Position numbers and translations under genes: made by a program. The notes beneath the pieces are model-generated. The model did not search any database. It had not been told where the DNA came from and saw only the letters and a program-made list of their open reading frames with translations. DNA of 64,000 nt from Batkoa obscura (Eukaryota; Entomophthoromycota; Entomophthoromycetes; Entomophthorales; Batkoaceae), in assembly GCA_030770535.1 (NCBI GenBank), contig JASVEC010000005.1:1860001-1924000 (forward strand), in the 5' to 3' direction. This document shows, piece by piece, positions 12,073-26,330 of the stretch (the stretch's first letter is position 1; each line of letters begins with the position of its first letter).

Positions 12073-12640
12073 TATGATTTTTATTTTTATTTTTATTTTT
12101 ATTTGTATTTAAAACTGGTTTTATTTAAAGAATTTATACATGTTACATATGGCAAAAACTTTGCGTTTTAAAATTAAAGTAAAAAGATAATAAATTTTAT
12201 AAGCAATAACTTTTACTTACCGTTATTATAAAATATAAACAAAGTATATAAATAATAGATAAGGAAATATTAATTATGTTATTTCGTACTATTGTATTAT
12301 TTTATTATCATAATATTTATTAACAAATAGCTCTTATTTCTCTAACAGAATTATTTTTGTATATTTGAAATTTCCAGTTTAAAATCTATATCAAAATTTG
12401 CTGAAATTCAAAGCTTATCATTTTTATCAAAAATGCTGACTCAATTTTTATTTTAAAATTATATTTATTAATTAAAGGTACATCTATTTTTTTTTAAGAT
12501 TTTGAAAAGGTATAAATGATTGAATTTATTTTGACTTTAATAAAAAATTATAAGCTTTAATTTTGATGTTGTAATCTTAGAACTTAATACAAAAAAAAGT
12601 AAAAGTAAAATTAAAATAAAATCAATGGAGAGTTAATATA

Positions 12641-12741
12641 TGGGGATGTGTTTTTGTATTTAAGAGTTTTACTAACAATTTTTCCACTTAAATAATGCTT
12701 AAAAAATGGAAAAAGTGATGAACCCAAAAAACATTCCTACA
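12641..12741 (-). mobile_element. MITE copy
   Basis: Clear left end TGGGGATGTG, internal TTTTTCCACTTAAATAATGC, diverged right end; flanked by ATATA and ATA. Confidence 0.85.
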
Positions 12742-13255
12742 TACTTAAAAAAACAAGCAATTAGCTTATAAGTTTGATATCAACTTATATTTAATATTAA
12801 TATCAACATTAATAAAAATAAAACATTAAAAATAAACTTTATTCTAAATTTTAATAATTATTTGAATTATTTACTATAACTTAATAAATGTAAAACAAAC
12901 TGTATCATAAGTTATTAATATTATTATATTTTACTTCAGCTTCTAAAAAAATTTTAGTTATAGGATTACAAAGCTAAATGAGTTGATAAATTAGCTATTA
13001 ATATATTGTTCTAAGTTATATATAACCTGAAAATTTTATATTATACCATTATAGAAAATTAAGATACATGATTAATAGAGTAAATAGTTTTACTAATGGG
13101 ATTTTAAAATATTATCAGCGTTAAGACTGTTATTAAAAAAATAATCATTTTATATAAAGGTTTTTGTAAATCACTATATAAGGATGTTTAAATCACTTTT
13201 ATTCTTATATCTAGTTTCCGAAAAGTTTGTTTAAAATCTTAGAAAAATAGATACA

Positions 13256-13355
13256 TGGTGGTATTTTTTGTGGCTTCATTGTTTTTTCCATCTTTTAGGC
13301 GCTATTTGGGTGAAAAATTGTTAGTAAAATTCTTAAACACAAAAATGCATCCTCA
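13256..13355 (+). mobile_element. MITE copy
   Basis: Near full length; core TTTTAGGCGCTATTTGGGTG; flanked by ACA and CATAT. Confidence 0.85.
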
Positions 13356-13908
13356 CATATTTTTACAAAACTTCATTGAAAGACATTTATCATTAACTAA
13401 TTTATAGCTAATATTACAGATTTACTACTAAACAAATAAATTATTTTAATATTATACTTATATTATTAAGTTAGCAAATAGTTGGATAGGAGGGAATGAT
13501 TAGTCTCAAAATTATAATTAACTATTTTTATAAAATATAAGTAATGTAATAATAACTTTTGCCCATTATTAGAATTGCCTACCTTCTAACTATTTATTAA
13601 CTTAACTATTAATAATTCAACCAATATTAATATTTAACAATTGATTTTTATTATTTGATAAACTATTTACTTGCTTAATAAATGTTAAAGCTTTTGAATT
13701 TTCTGCTATTTTTATAAAATAAGCTGGGATTTATTTTATTTATTTATTTTCTATAAACTTTGTCATTTTAATTACAATTATGCCACTTTTTTTTAATTTA
13801 TCAGATACTGGATAATAACATAATTTACTATTATATTTAACAAAGTATAAATAATTTTTAATATTTTGTATTTTCTATATTTGTTTTATGCTTTTTGAAA
13901 ACTATATA

Positions 13909-14009
13909 TGAGGATGTATTTTTGTGTTTTTGAATTTTATTAATAATTTTTCTGCTCAAGTAGCGCTTAAAAGATGGAAAAAAGTGATGAAGCTAAAAAA
14001 ACACCCCCA
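13909..14009 (-). mobile_element. MITE copy
   Basis: Near full length with core TAGCGCTTAAAAGATGG; flanked by TATATA and ATATA. It lies about 50 bases before the palindromic LTR-like pair. Confidence 0.88.
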
Positions 14010-14056
14010 TATATTTTACTATTATTAGCAGTTGAGTTATTAATTCTATTATGTTA

Positions 14057-14517
14057 TGTGAAATCTGGTACTTAATAATTGCAGCCAATAGCAGCTATTG
14101 CCTAGTTGACTATATTATAAGTTGAAAGGTCTTAGTTTATGTAACTAAGATAGACTTGGATTAAGAATAGCACGTAATAAGTTATAGACTATGTAAGATA
14201 AATAGAATAGATAATACCAATGTAAAATCTACGTAAAGTACTATTGAGAAAAATTAGTGGCTTTATTAAATGTACAAGATATCAAGAAATAATTGAGTTA
14301 AAAAGCCTGGAGTTACTATGTTCTAAGATCTGTTTTATACTCTGATAAGTACAAATATCAAAATGAGAAGATAACGTTCTTTGGGATGCAGCTAGAAATC
14401 CTCATAACAAATTAAAATAAGAGAATAGGGTTGATTGTCTCTGAACTTGAGAACACAACAACTTAAGTGATTATTATGTTATAATCAATCATGGAGCTGA
14501 CGAGGCGATATTTCACG
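14057..14517 (+). mobile_element. LTR-like repeat, copy A (left arm of palindrome)
   Basis: A fossil LTR-like repeat of 461 bases opening TGTGAAAT and closing with the complementary short inverted end. GTTA flanks it on both sides, fitting a 4-base target duplication. It is nearly identical to copy B in opposite orientation and clearly related to copy C. No coding region of a parent retroelement is visible nearby. The near identity of A and B implies a recent origin or a recent duplication. Confidence 0.65.
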
Positions 14518-14547
14518 GTTATTTAAAAATAATCAAAAATATGAAAA

Positions 14548-14648
14548 TGGGGATGTTTTTTTTAGCTTCATTACTTTTTACATCTTTTAAACACTATTTG
14601 AGTGGAAAAATTGTTAGTAAAATTCTTAAGCATAAAAAAACATCACCA
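14548..14648 (+). mobile_element. MITE copy inside the palindrome
   Basis: Starts TGGGGATG exactly where the arm identity of the palindrome stops, so it probably inserted at that point. Confidence 0.85.
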
Positions 14649-14919
14649 AATACTAGTATTGTAACCTATTATTAAAAATATATAAAAAACTAAAGATAAC
14701 CAAATTAAAACTGCTATATAATATTTACTTAATAATTCATCTATTTCATCAAAATTTAATAAAACAATAATAGGGAATACCCATTAGACAATATATATTA
14801 AATATTTTAATAATTTAAAAAACAAAACAGTAACCAGCTTAATATTTTTTAAATACGTATCAAATAATTTAAAAATATAGCAAGAAAAACAGATTTATGT
14901 AATATAGGTACCTAGTATA

Positions 14920-15015
14920 TGGAGATGTTTTTTTTGACTTTATTATTTTTCCATCTTTAAGCGCCATTTAGGTGAAAAATTGTTAGTAAGATTCTTAAAT
15001 ACAAAAATACATCCA
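14920..15015 (+). mobile_element. MITE copy inside the palindrome
   Basis: Near full length; core TTTAAGCGCCATTTAGGTG; flanked by TAT and ATA. Confidence 0.85.
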
Positions 15016-15107
15016 TATAGTTAAAAGTAAAATATTTGAGAATGAACGCAGTAATAAAAAATTAGATAATAAAAGCTAAGTAGTAATTTTAAACCTCAAA
15101 TAAAATA

Positions 15108-15207
15108 TGGGGATGTTTTTTTGGCTTCATTACTTTTTCTATCTTTTAAGCGCTCTTTGAGTGGAAAAATCATTAGCAAAATTCTTAAACACAAAAATAC
15201 ATCCCTA
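15108..15207 (+). mobile_element. MITE copy inside the palindrome
   Basis: Near full length; ends TGGGGATG and ATCCCTA; flanked by AATA and TATA. Confidence 0.87.
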
Positions 15208-15465
15208 TATAAAAATTATTATATAGGGAAATATATTAAACTGTCTTAAAATTTAAAAGTTTTTACATTGTATATTCAAAAAATTAATAAAACAAATTTC
15301 GATTTTAATTTTTTTATTAAACATTATGAAAAAACCATAGCTGATAAATATTTTGAAAATCTTTTATAATAATAAAGATAGTTTTAAAGCACTAAATAAA
15401 ATAAAAAAAGATTAGTTAATTAACTTCAATTAAGATTTTCATATTTTTGGTTATTTTTAAATAAC

Positions 15466-15926
15466 CGTGAAATATCGCCTCGTCAGCTCCATGATTGATT
15501 ATAACATAATAATCACTTAAGTTGTTGTGTTCTCAAGTTCAGAGACAATCAACCCTATTCTCTTATTTTAATTTGTTATGAGGATTTCTAGCTGCATCCC
15601 AAAGAACGTTATCTTCTCATTTTGATATTTGTACTTATCAGAGTATAAAACAGATCTTAGAACATAGTAACTCCAGGCTTTTTAACTCAATTATTTCTTG
15701 ATATCTTGTACATTTAATAAAGCCACTAATTTTTCTCAATAGTACTTTACGTAGATTTTACATTGGTATTATCTATTCTATTTATCTTACATAGTCTATA
15801 ACTTATTACGTGCTATTCTTAATCCAAGTCTATCTTAGTTACATAAACTAAGACCTTTCAACTTATAATATAGTCAACTAGGCAATAGCTGCTATTGGCT
15901 GCAATCATTAAGTACCAGATTTCATA
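15466..15926 (-). mobile_element. LTR-like repeat, copy B (right arm of palindrome)
   Basis: Inverted, nearly identical partner of copy A and the same length. Arm identity continues about 31 bases beyond the repeat on the inner side (14518-14548 against 15435-15465), so flanking DNA was duplicated with it. That favours an inverted duplication over two independent insertions. Confidence 0.65.
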
Positions 15927-15934
15927 TAGTTATA

Positions 15935-16006
15935 TGAGGATGTTTTTAAGCGCTGTTTGAGTGGAAAGATTGTTGATAAAATTCTTAAACAAATAATACA
16001 TCTCCA
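15935..16006 (+). mobile_element. MITE copy, internally deleted
   Basis: Retains the left end, the AAGCGCTGTTTGAGTGG core and the right end but lacks about 25 bases of the left arm. It abuts copy B of the LTR-like repeat. Confidence 0.8.
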
Positions 16007-17369
16007 TAGTGATTTCTACTTACATTAAATCCAAAAACTTTATATTTACTAAGAGGACACAATGAAACTATAGTTGATAATAATACTATTTGTTAATTTC
16101 TATTTTCTGTTTCCTTCAAAACACTAATTTTATACATTGCGTAATTAAATTTATTATTAATAATAATGAACTTCAATGAATTTTTTTATTTTATCATAAA
16201 ATTGTTTTAAAATTTAGTTATAAAAGCTTAAATTTTATTTTTATTTTGACAAAAAGTAAAGTCAAACAACTGTATACTTATATACTATATATCTATTAAA
16301 TATTTAAAAAATACAAAACAATTAAAATAAGTCTTAAGCTGTATTTTTCTCAATTTTAAGCTTTTTAAATTTAACTAATTATATATTAAGGATTTACAAA
16401 CTTAAAAACTTAAAATTTAGCTTAAGTAAATTCTGAAACTAATTTGAATATCCCTTATATTACAAGTCAAGGAATCTCTTATAGTAAATATCTAGAAAGT
16501 TATACTATATTTGTAAAAGGAATCAGTAAATTAAAGAACAATAGCAAGTATTTTGTTAAGACGTTATCAACTTAATTTATAAATATGTTTATATGAATTT
16601 ATTATAAAAATTCACTATTTTTGCTAAGTTAATTTGATAATAAATAAATCTTCAACAGAGTTTTGAGGAACAGAAGAGTGGTTAGCGGTAGTAAAATTCT
16701 AGCTTTGGATAGTAATTTAAGTAATATCTCGGTATTTGATGTGGTTTTATTATTGAAATTTCTATTTTAAAATTGATAATTCAGTTATTATCATTCTATT
16801 ATGAATATTTTATTATAAAAACTTCATTTTTCTACTTATCTATTAAGAAATATGGCAACTTGTAATGTTACTAACAATTAGTCATCTAGTGAATAGATAA
16901 GATAAGTTCTTATCTTTGAGACAAAACACTTCATATATTTAAGTTTATCTATTTGTAAAATAAACCAAGTACTTCTAGGCTATGTAGTCTGGAACGTATT
17001 GTTAAAAAAAATTTATGTTTGAAAAAGTCAACTACTAAATATAGGAAATAAATAAATCAAAATTAACTTGAAATTGTTCATTAAAGACAAGATTACAAAA
17101 TTTGTATTTTGTGTATTCAGGGATATTATTGGATCATTAGTTTAGGCTTCCCTGAAATTATTTTTGATGGATTCTTCTTTAACAACCAATTGTTTCTTAG
17201 ATTACTATCAATCTTAAAACATTACTAATCAAGAGTCAACTTTTATTTAGCGTGGGAATTAGTTAGAATAAAAATTTCATAAAAAATGTCGAAGAAAAAT
17301 TAAGGACAAAATCACCAAATATAAAAGAAAAATGTCAGTATTTAGTAACTTCTCTGTTTAAACTTTAAA

Positions 17370-18752
<1,383 letters not shown>

Positions 18753-19059
18753 TTTTTTCGTTAGAAAGTATAATTTCTTTTAATGTGGCATTGTTAAGTC
18801 GGTATATAAATAAATTATGGTTAGATTGTTTTAATAAATTAAAACTTAAATTTTATTGAATAAAAGTTTATAAATTAAATTTGTTTTATTAGATTTGAAT
18901 ATCTGTTTGATGTATTTTTTTAAATTTTGTAATTTTAAGATATTAAAATATTTATTAAAACTGGTATTCTACTGCTATTAAATTATTAAACTATTGAATA
19001 ATAGAGCAACTTTTAGAGCTCGAAAAAATAAACATCAAAAATCACTTTTTAATTTTGTG

Positions 19060-20910
19060 ATGTCCAGAAAGAAAGAGCCAGAAATTGAAGTACTTCCACC
19101 AAGCAATAAAGGAATGAAAATTTTAAACAAAGATGCTTTTAAAAAGGTAATAAAAGTATTAGCCGTTAAAATTCCACCAAGAACTATTAATATATTTTTA
19201 AAAGAAGCTGCCAAGTAAGTTGATTTGGTTTTATTTTTACTTTTTTTTCTAACAGTTTAAGAGATCTATTTAACCAACCAAGATTTCGAAATGTGCTTGA
19301 TTTGCCTCAAGATAAACCCAATAAACTTATCTTATTTAAAATTGGGACTGGTTTAAATGGTAAATAGTCCATTTGGTTTTTTAAAATTTATTTAGATAAA
19401 TTAGATTTGGAATGTCTTAGCGAAAAAACACGAAGTTTAATTAAAGAGCATGGGATCGAGTCGTGTGAAAAAGAAGTCGAATTTACATATGAGCATTGGA
19501 GTGCAGGTAACCTTTCATAACATTTATAAGCCCTTAGTTTAATTTAGAAATAGATAGTGTACTTCGTTCAATTTTACCGGATGATTTACAAGTTCCTAGC
19601 TCATTTTCAACTATTGGACATATAGGTAATTTATGTTAAATTATGTATTAGCTAGAAAGTATCATTGGACATTTACTCATTGCTCCTTTTATAGCACATT
19701 TTAATTTGAGAGAAGAGTTTTATCCATATAAAAAGCTTTTAGGTCAAGTAATCCTCGAAGTAAATCTATTTTAATTATTTTATTGAATATTTGTTAAACA
19801 CTTCTAAATAGAAAAACCCAAATATTCGTACAGTAATTAATAAAACGGATATAATTGATGCCCAGTTCCGTAATTTTCAGTTAGAGCTTCTTGCTGGCGA
19901 ACCGAATTACGAAGCCTTAGTGGTAAGGGTTTTTATTTGAGTTTAGGCGGAGCGTTTTCACATGCCCTATGTTAATATTAAGTTATTATTATTAATAGTT
20001 AAACTAACTATTTATTCTTAGAAAGAATGTGATTGTAAATTCGAATTAGATTTTTCCAAAGTGTATTGGAATCCAAGATTACAAACAGAGCATGAGAGAA
20101 TTATAAGTCAGTTTAAAGAAGGAGATATTATTTGTAAGTTTTTAAATTAATTAAGATATAATAATATTAATCTTAATTAAAGGTGATGTAATGGCAGGAA
20201 TTGGACCCTTTGCGATACCTGCTTGCAAAAAAGGGCAGATAGTTTACTGTAACGATCTTAACCCTGTATCCTACGAATACCTTATAAAAAATATCAAACA
20301 TAATAAGTTAAAAATAGACAAGAATATATTCCCATTCAACTTAGATGGTCGCGATTTTATTAAAAAAGCATTTCAGTTACTTTATCAAAAACATGAAAGT
20401 AAATCAAGTGGTAAGGAAAAGATTAAAATATTCGATCATGCAGTAATGAATTTACCAGCAACCGCAATAGAGTTTATAGGTATTATTTTTTAAAACTAAG
20501 CTTGATTTTAATTAATTTTTAAAGATGGGTTTAGGGGTATATTTACTACGGAGCAAGGAAAACGATTAGCTAATTTACCTATAGCACATGTACATTGCTT
20601 TTCTAAATCCATTGATGATCCACTTTCAGATCTTTTGAATAGAGCATCAAACGCCTTGGGGAGAATTATTTTAAAGGATGAAGTTTTACTTCATCATGTT
20701 AGAAAAGTTGCACCAAACAAAGATATGTATTGTTTGTCCATAAACTTAACTCTGGATGATCTCTGGTATAATCTTTAAAATTATCGATTACAATGATTTT
20801 AATATATTTTTAGTACATCAAAAGCAGAACCTGTTAGTGAAGGCAAAATAGAGGGATCAAGTTTAGTAGATGAAGAGCATGAAAATCCTGTAAAAAAAGT
20901 TAAAGTTTAA
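19060..20910 (+). CDS. TRM5: tRNA (guanine37-N1)-methyltransferase TRM5
   Basis: Adds a methyl group from S-adenosylmethionine to N1 of G37 next to the anticodon, which prevents frameshifting. Ten exons: 19060-19214, 19256-19359, 19396-19506, 19548-19625, 19695-19759, 19812-19922, 20022-20133, 20183-20479, 20525-20765, 20814-20910. The start at 19060 is the first ATG of an otherwise open frame. Key parts: [54 protein letters not shown]-like region, the SAM-binding CDVMAGIGPFAIPA, and the NLPA motif in VMNLPATAIEF. The tail is charged and ends KKVKV. The shortest intron, 19360-19395, is 36 bases. It is convergent with the transporter gene downstream. Confidence 0.93.
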
Positions 20911-21218
20911 AATTTATTCAATAGAAGATATTAGATAAATTTGAGAAATAAAAGAGAGTTTTTATAGAATAATGAATATTGAACAGTGGTTCTTTTATTA
21001 ATCACTTTGTGCTCATATTGAAGCCATGATAAAATGGTCGAAACTTTTATGTGATCTTAGCTTATATAGTGCTTTTTATAAATCACTATTACCACTAAGG
21101 AACAAACATGTTTTCATATTTTTGATAGTAATTAAAAAATAAGTCAAATATTAAACTAATATTTATTAAATGTCTATTATTAAGTGAATTAAAATTAATT
21201 TTTGTCTAATTATCAAAA
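20911..21218. other. Intergenic between convergent genes
   Basis: AT-rich 3' flank shared by TRM5 and the transporter; nothing else seen. Confidence 0.5.
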
Positions 21219-22638
21219 TTAGTTTTGATATGCGTGTTGGAAAGACCTTATCAAAGATTTGACAGAATCAATAGCACCAAGGATTAAACAAACGATACCA
21301 ATGATGATAGTAATAGTTGCAATAACATATTCCCAAATAGGGCGATTCCTAATGCCAAATAGTTTAAAGTTACATGCAATTGGAATAAGGAAAACAATTA
21401 AACAGTTGAAGATAGCACCAATAATTGACATAAAATCTTGGAAGAAGGGAACATACATAGAGATCAATACTAAACATACAATAGTAACTAATCGAGTAGA
21501 AACCCTTAAAACTAAGGCTTTTACTGGGCCCATACGCTCTGGTGTAATACTAAGAATCTCTTCAAGTTCAAGACCAAATGAGCATAAGATAATAGGAGCA
21601 GCCATTAAAACATGGATAATGATTAAAATTTTAGCACTTAAGTTAGCTGCGTCTAAAAAGAAAGTTAGTTGAATAGAATCATTTTGTAAAGAAATACATA
21701 CTGTCAGGTAAATTTCCAAAGATTGGGGATTGAGATCCAGTTCCATAGGCATAATAACCAAATACAGCCATACATAAATAAAAGATAGTTACAGTGCCTA
21801 AACCAGCAGCAAGAGCAACAGGCCATTTTTTGGGGTTTTGCATAGAACCTTCGAGATGTGGATATACTACATTACCAGCATAAGATATAGAGAAAGTAGT
21901 TAAGGCTAACGGTATTCCGCTCCATACAACAGAATCTCTATTGGGGGCAATAGGTAACTTTGTAACATCGATGATGGACTGTACCATAACAATAATTAAA
22001 ACCACGAGAGTGGTTGCAAAACCAAAGATAGCCATCCATACAAACTCTTTCATTTTCCTTAAAATACAATAAGGTATAGCTACAACTACTCCTGCGATAA
22101 GAATCCTAAATAAAAGTTAGTATAAAAATACAACTTTTTTAACTAATAACATACCATAGTTTTAAGCCAATATCTACACCATTAGCTGCTGCAATAGATT
22201 CAGCGTTGATACCAGTTAGCATAATACACAAACATCCAGATCCAAGAATAATAGTATAGTGGCATATTTGAACTATGAGCTTTCCAGGCCAACCAAATGC
22301 TTCTCTACCTATTTGAGAATATGTTTCGAGTTTATAATCACTATTAAACTTGTTAATATAACAAATAAACTAACCATAAAATCCTACCTTCTACAGTACA
22401 AGCATTTAATAACAAGAGTTCCGGTATAAGTCGATATTAAACCTGCTAAAAAGATAAAAACAATGGATACCCAACCACCAGCAGCAACAGCTGATGGAAG
22501 ACCTAAAATACCAATACCAGCAGTTACGCACACAATATTATAATAAGTTCCAAGTACGCTGGTACCGCTTCCGTGACTATTCATTGATCCTACTTCTGGA
22601 GAACCTATCTCCATTGAATCCATTTTAGCTTTATTCAT
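21219..22638 (-). CDS. AAAP-family amino-acid transporter (vacuolar AVT-like)
   Basis: Integral membrane transporter of the amino acid/auxin permease family, which in fungi mostly moves neutral amino acids across the vacuole membrane. Four exons: 22388-22638, 22155-22340, 21702-22105 and 21219-21652; 424 residues, typical for the family. The first membrane segment carries the family hallmark (YYNIVCVTAGIGILGLPSAV). About eleven hydrophobic segments follow, with SYAGNVVYPHLEGSMQNPKKWP between the central helices and a GYYAYGTGSQSPI loop. The short polar N-terminus (Met, Ser, Gly-rich) lacks the long extension of some AVT proteins. The first in-frame ATG is at 22638. Substrate cannot be read from sequence. 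Confidence 0.9.
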
Positions 22639-24776
22639 GGTCAATAAGTTAAAACGGTAATTTTTAGATAAAATGAGAATTTGAGTTTTTTTTTTAGCAA
22701 TTCAAGAGAGTAGCCAATTAAACCTCGAGGTTAAGAATAATTAGATTAGTAGAGAGACCCTGAGTGGTTATGAAATCCAGATTTTCTTGTAAATTAAAAG
22801 CATTTTTTGTTACTTATATATTTTTGTCTGAAGTATTAAGAATAAATGAGTCATTCTAAGTATTATGATAGTTCCTCAATTTTATAGAATTCTATAGGTT
22901 ATATAATATTATTATTTATATTATTGAAGTTATTTAATATATAAAAGTAACAAAATTAAATAAAATTATCTAATTTTATAGTCGGATAGTTTACTAGAGT
23001 AAATTTAACATTATGCGAATTGTATAAGCTATTATTTTGACACCAAAACTTATTTAGCTATTTTTATAAATAGATTTTTAAAGTTTCAAAAGTTTTCAAA
23101 TAAAAAAAATAAAAAAACATTACTATCTTATGATTTTGACAGCTATTCTTCAACGTGACTCTTGTTAACTCGGGATATTAATATTACAGTTATTATATTC
23201 TCATTAACTCATGACCAGTATGCATCTTTTATATTTATTTAAAGTCATTACTAAAGCAATTAAATTAAAATTTAAATAAAGCAAATCAAGTTTTATTGTA
23301 GTGTAAGTGGTGTGAAATTTACAGCTATCCAAACGAATAACTATTAAAGATTTCAATACATTCAACTTCGATAGCAAAGATACTATCATTAACTATATTG
23401 TATGTTTTTGAGCCTTACATTTTAAAATTTTATAGTAAAACCTTTAAACTTTAAAGAATAAATTATATATTTTCTAACCACTTTTCGAATTTACTGTTTC
23501 TTCATCAAAACAGTTTGAAAACTTTAGATAAGACAATACTTGGAGAATCCCAGATTAAACGATAAAACAAAGATTCTTTAGTTTTTATTAACATTAAACA
23601 CACGTAATACAATATATAGTCATGAAATATAAATCATACAACTTGTATCATGTTATATCGTAGTTTAGACTTGTCAGATGTTTAGAAGGTCTGTATATTT
23701 TAGGCTTATTATTTATGCACTTTTCAAATTTTACAGTAATAAATATTGTGAAAATTAATATCAAATAAGCTTTTATTCTAAAAATCAGAATTTAAATAGA
23801 TTGTTTACTTGAGGCTATCATTTAAAACAAAGTCAAATCAAAGTCGAATTTGTTTAAAAGTCAGATTAAAATTTAGATCACTTTTTTCAACAGAAAAAAT
23901 ATGAAGATGTACTTTTGTGTTTAAGAATTTTATTAACAATTTTTCCACTCGAGTAGTGTTAAAAGAATGGGAAAAGTGATGAAGCCAAAAAACACCCTTA
24001 TATCCCTTTATCATCTTGGTCTTTATAGTTTATATTTTGTGGTAAATTAAAATCGGGAAATAGTTGAACCTTGCATCTAGATTAGCTCATTCATAAAATG
24101 ATACAGCATTCGTTTAACAAAAAGCTCTGTAAAATGCCTTGTGAAAGGACACCCTTTTTAAAATAATTCGGAACTAAAAAAGCCTGTAATTTTTTAGTAC
24201 ACTTGTATCTACTATCAATGGTAATGGAAGCAAATAATTAATATTTTACACTTATGAGCTATCATTTGAACAATTAGTATTTAGCTTAGTCTCTATAATT
24301 ATATGCTACTAGTTCGATGATGTATATTCCATCATTTTAAGCAATCTATATATATTAATTTAATCAATGTGAGATCTTATGTACGAATAATATTTTTGGT
24401 AAGTTGTTTTTGCTTAATTTTGAAATTTAAAAAAATAAAAAAATACTGCACATAAATTTTATACATGAAATCCACACCAATAGTTTTTATTTTTAATGAA
24501 GCCTAAGTACGAAAATAGCCTATTTTATACGTAAGCTAAACAATCCTTGAAGGCAAAGTTTTCTGCTCTAAGGTGATTTCTAACTAAGATTGCTGATTAA
24601 CTTGGGCATAAATATTTCTTTTCCTTAAATATCTTTTTAGTGCCAAGGTTCAGCGTAATTAAAATTGATAAGCCCCAAAGCTAAAAATCATTTACAAAAC
24701 CGGCTTTCATAAAATATCAAAAAATGTATTTAAAGGAGAAGAATCCTTTAAGTCCGCAATAATATTTTTATTAAAA
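22639..24776. other. Intergenic, one MITE, no gene recognised
   Basis: Divergent promoter region between the transporter and the chitinase. It contains one MITE at 23902-24000. A 61-codon frame at 23204-23389 shows no recognisable feature. Confidence 0.5.
23902..24000 (-). mobile_element. MITE copy, diverged
   Basis: Internal part TTTTTCCACTCGAGTAGTG and right half intact, left end worn. Confidence 0.82.
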
Positions 24777-26330
24777 ATGGATGTGACTAAGCTATTGGCT
24801 TCAATCTTATTTCTTTTTAGCTCTTCAATCATCACATTTAATGTCAATAGCAACAATAACTTAGTACTTTATTGGGGACAAAATTCATATGGTGTAAAGC
24901 ATGGAAATAACCCAAATGCCCAAAAACCATTAAAGTACTACTGTGAACAGCCTGGAGTATCACTTATTAATATCTCATTTATGCATATCTTTGATGGGAA
25001 AAACTCGCCTCTGATTACACTTAGCAGTGCATGTGGAACTACATTCCCGGGTTCTAAATTATTAAATTGTCCTGATGTTGGTGCTGATATTAAATATTGT
25101 CAATCGAAAGGTATAGCCATTTTAATGTCATTGGGTGGAGCTGAAGGAGCTTATGGTTTCGCAAGTGATGCTGATGGTAAAAGCTTCGCTCATCAAATCT
25201 GGGATTTATTGTTTAAAGGAAAAGCTACAAATAGACCATTTGGTGATGCAGTGTTAGATGGTATAGATTTGGATATCGAAGTCGGATCTCCGATCGGATA
25301 TGCTGCATTTATTAGCGAATTACGTACATTGTATTCGAGCGATCCCTCTAAGAAATATTATATCGCTGGTGCTCCACAATGTCCATTTCCGGATAAGTAC
25401 CTTGGTCCTTCTTTAAATAGTGCATGGTTTGATATGGTATTTATTCAGTTTTATAATAACTACTGTGGCTTAAGTGGTCAATTCAACTATGCTGATTGGG
25501 ATAAGTGGGTAAAAATTACCGCAGTCAATAAAAACGTGAAATTATATGTAGGATTACCAGGTGCTCAAGCTGGTGCTGGTAGTGGCTATGTTGATGCTAG
25601 TGCTATTTCTTCAAAATTAGTACAAGTGCGTTCGCAGTTTTTAAACTTTGGGGGCTTAATGCTTTGGGATGCTTCTCAAGTTTATAATAATGGAAATTTT
25701 GGGCAAAGTGTAGCTAATTTCTTAGCTCAAGGAGGCAATGGAGGAGTTATCTCAGCTCCTATACCTACTGCCGACTATAGTTCTTTAGCAAACCCCAATG
25801 GTACTAGTATTGCTCCAGCTCCCGAAACTTATTCAACAAATGGGAATCCTTACAGCAGCTATGGAGGAAATACCCTAAGTTACATGTATACAACTAGTGG
25901 TAACCCTATAGTGACTAGTAGCGGCGACCCGATAATGACTACTACTGTTGCTAATACAGCACCTGGTTATGGAGCTTACTCAACTGACTGGAGCCCTTAC
26001 AAAGATGAAGAAATGGTCCCAACTTTTGCATCCGCTACTAATATACCTCTATTGACTACTACTGCGTCTTCCTTAACTAATACCATATCTCCCTTGACTA
26101 CCCCTATTCCAACTCCTACTCCTAGTTATGGAACCTACTTAACTACATGGGGACCTTATAACAATGAAGGAAGTAATCGTAATGCTAATATGCAGGGAAA
26201 TATCCCAGCTCCTATATCTACTACTAACCCTACACTTGCGATAGCTACTACTGTCGTTACTCCTCCTATTTATGTAGCTCCCTCAATTGGACAGAATCCT
26301 TACGCCAGAAAAAAGAACAACCATTATTAG
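24777..26330 (+). CDS. Secreted GH18 chitinase (class III, CTS1-like) with Ser/Thr/Pro-rich tail
   Basis: Endo-chitinase for cell-wall remodelling or for attacking foreign chitin. Single exon, 517 residues. Residues 1-24 are a signal peptide. The GH18 barrel spans about 28-320: LVLYWGQNS at the first strand, SLGG at 118-121, and the catalytic DGIDLDIE at 161-168 with the acid Glu at 168 intact; FIQFYNN and LMLWDAS follow. This is the plant/fungal class III subgroup. Residues 330-517 are low-complexity Ser, Thr, Pro, Tyr and Asn, with two loosely repeated units (GYGAYSTDWSPY and SYGTYLTTWGPY), likely O-glycosylated. No GPI signal or recognisable chitin-binding domain is seen; it ends with basic KKNNHY. 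No introns. Confidence 0.93.
   Translation: MDVTKLLASILFLFSSSIITFNVNSNNNLVLYWGQNSYGVKHGNNPNAQKPLKYYCEQPGVSLINISFMHIFDGKNSPLITLSSACGTTFPGSKLLNCPDVGADIKYCQSKGIAILMSLGGAEGAYGFASDADGKSFAHQIWDLLFKGKATNRPFGDAVLDGIDLDIEVGSPIGYAAFISELRTLYSSDPSKKYYIAGAPQCPFPDKYLGPSLNSAWFDMVFIQFYNNYCGLSGQFNYADWDKWVKITAVNKNVKLYVGLPGAQAGAGSGYVDASAISSKLVQVRSQFLNFGGLMLWDASQVYNNGNFGQSVANFLAQGGNGGVISAPIPTADYSSLANPNGTSIAPAPETYSTNGNPYSSYGGNTLSYMYTTSGNPIVTSSGDPIMTTTVANTAPGYGAYSTDWSPYKDEEMVPTFASATNIPLLTTTASSLTNTISPLTTPIPTPTPSYGTYLTTWGPYNNEGSNRNANMQGNIPAPISTTNPTLAIATTVVTPPIYVAPSIGQNPYARKKNNHY

Larger units (their letters stand above)
10159..17369. other. Gene-free repeat block of about 7.2 kb
   Basis: No believable protein gene: a 72-codon frame at 10435-10653 is hydrophobic and unsupported. 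The block contains ten MITE copies and the palindromic pair of LTR-like repeats, all listed separately. Outside these the sequence is about 80% A+T. Its right end, from about 16.0 to 17.37 kb, has no identified repeat and should include the promoter of the threonine dehydrogenase gene. Confidence 0.6.

Noticed and set aside
23204-23389. 61-codon minus-strand frame
   Set aside because: No motif and no homologue recognised, in an AT-rich spacer.
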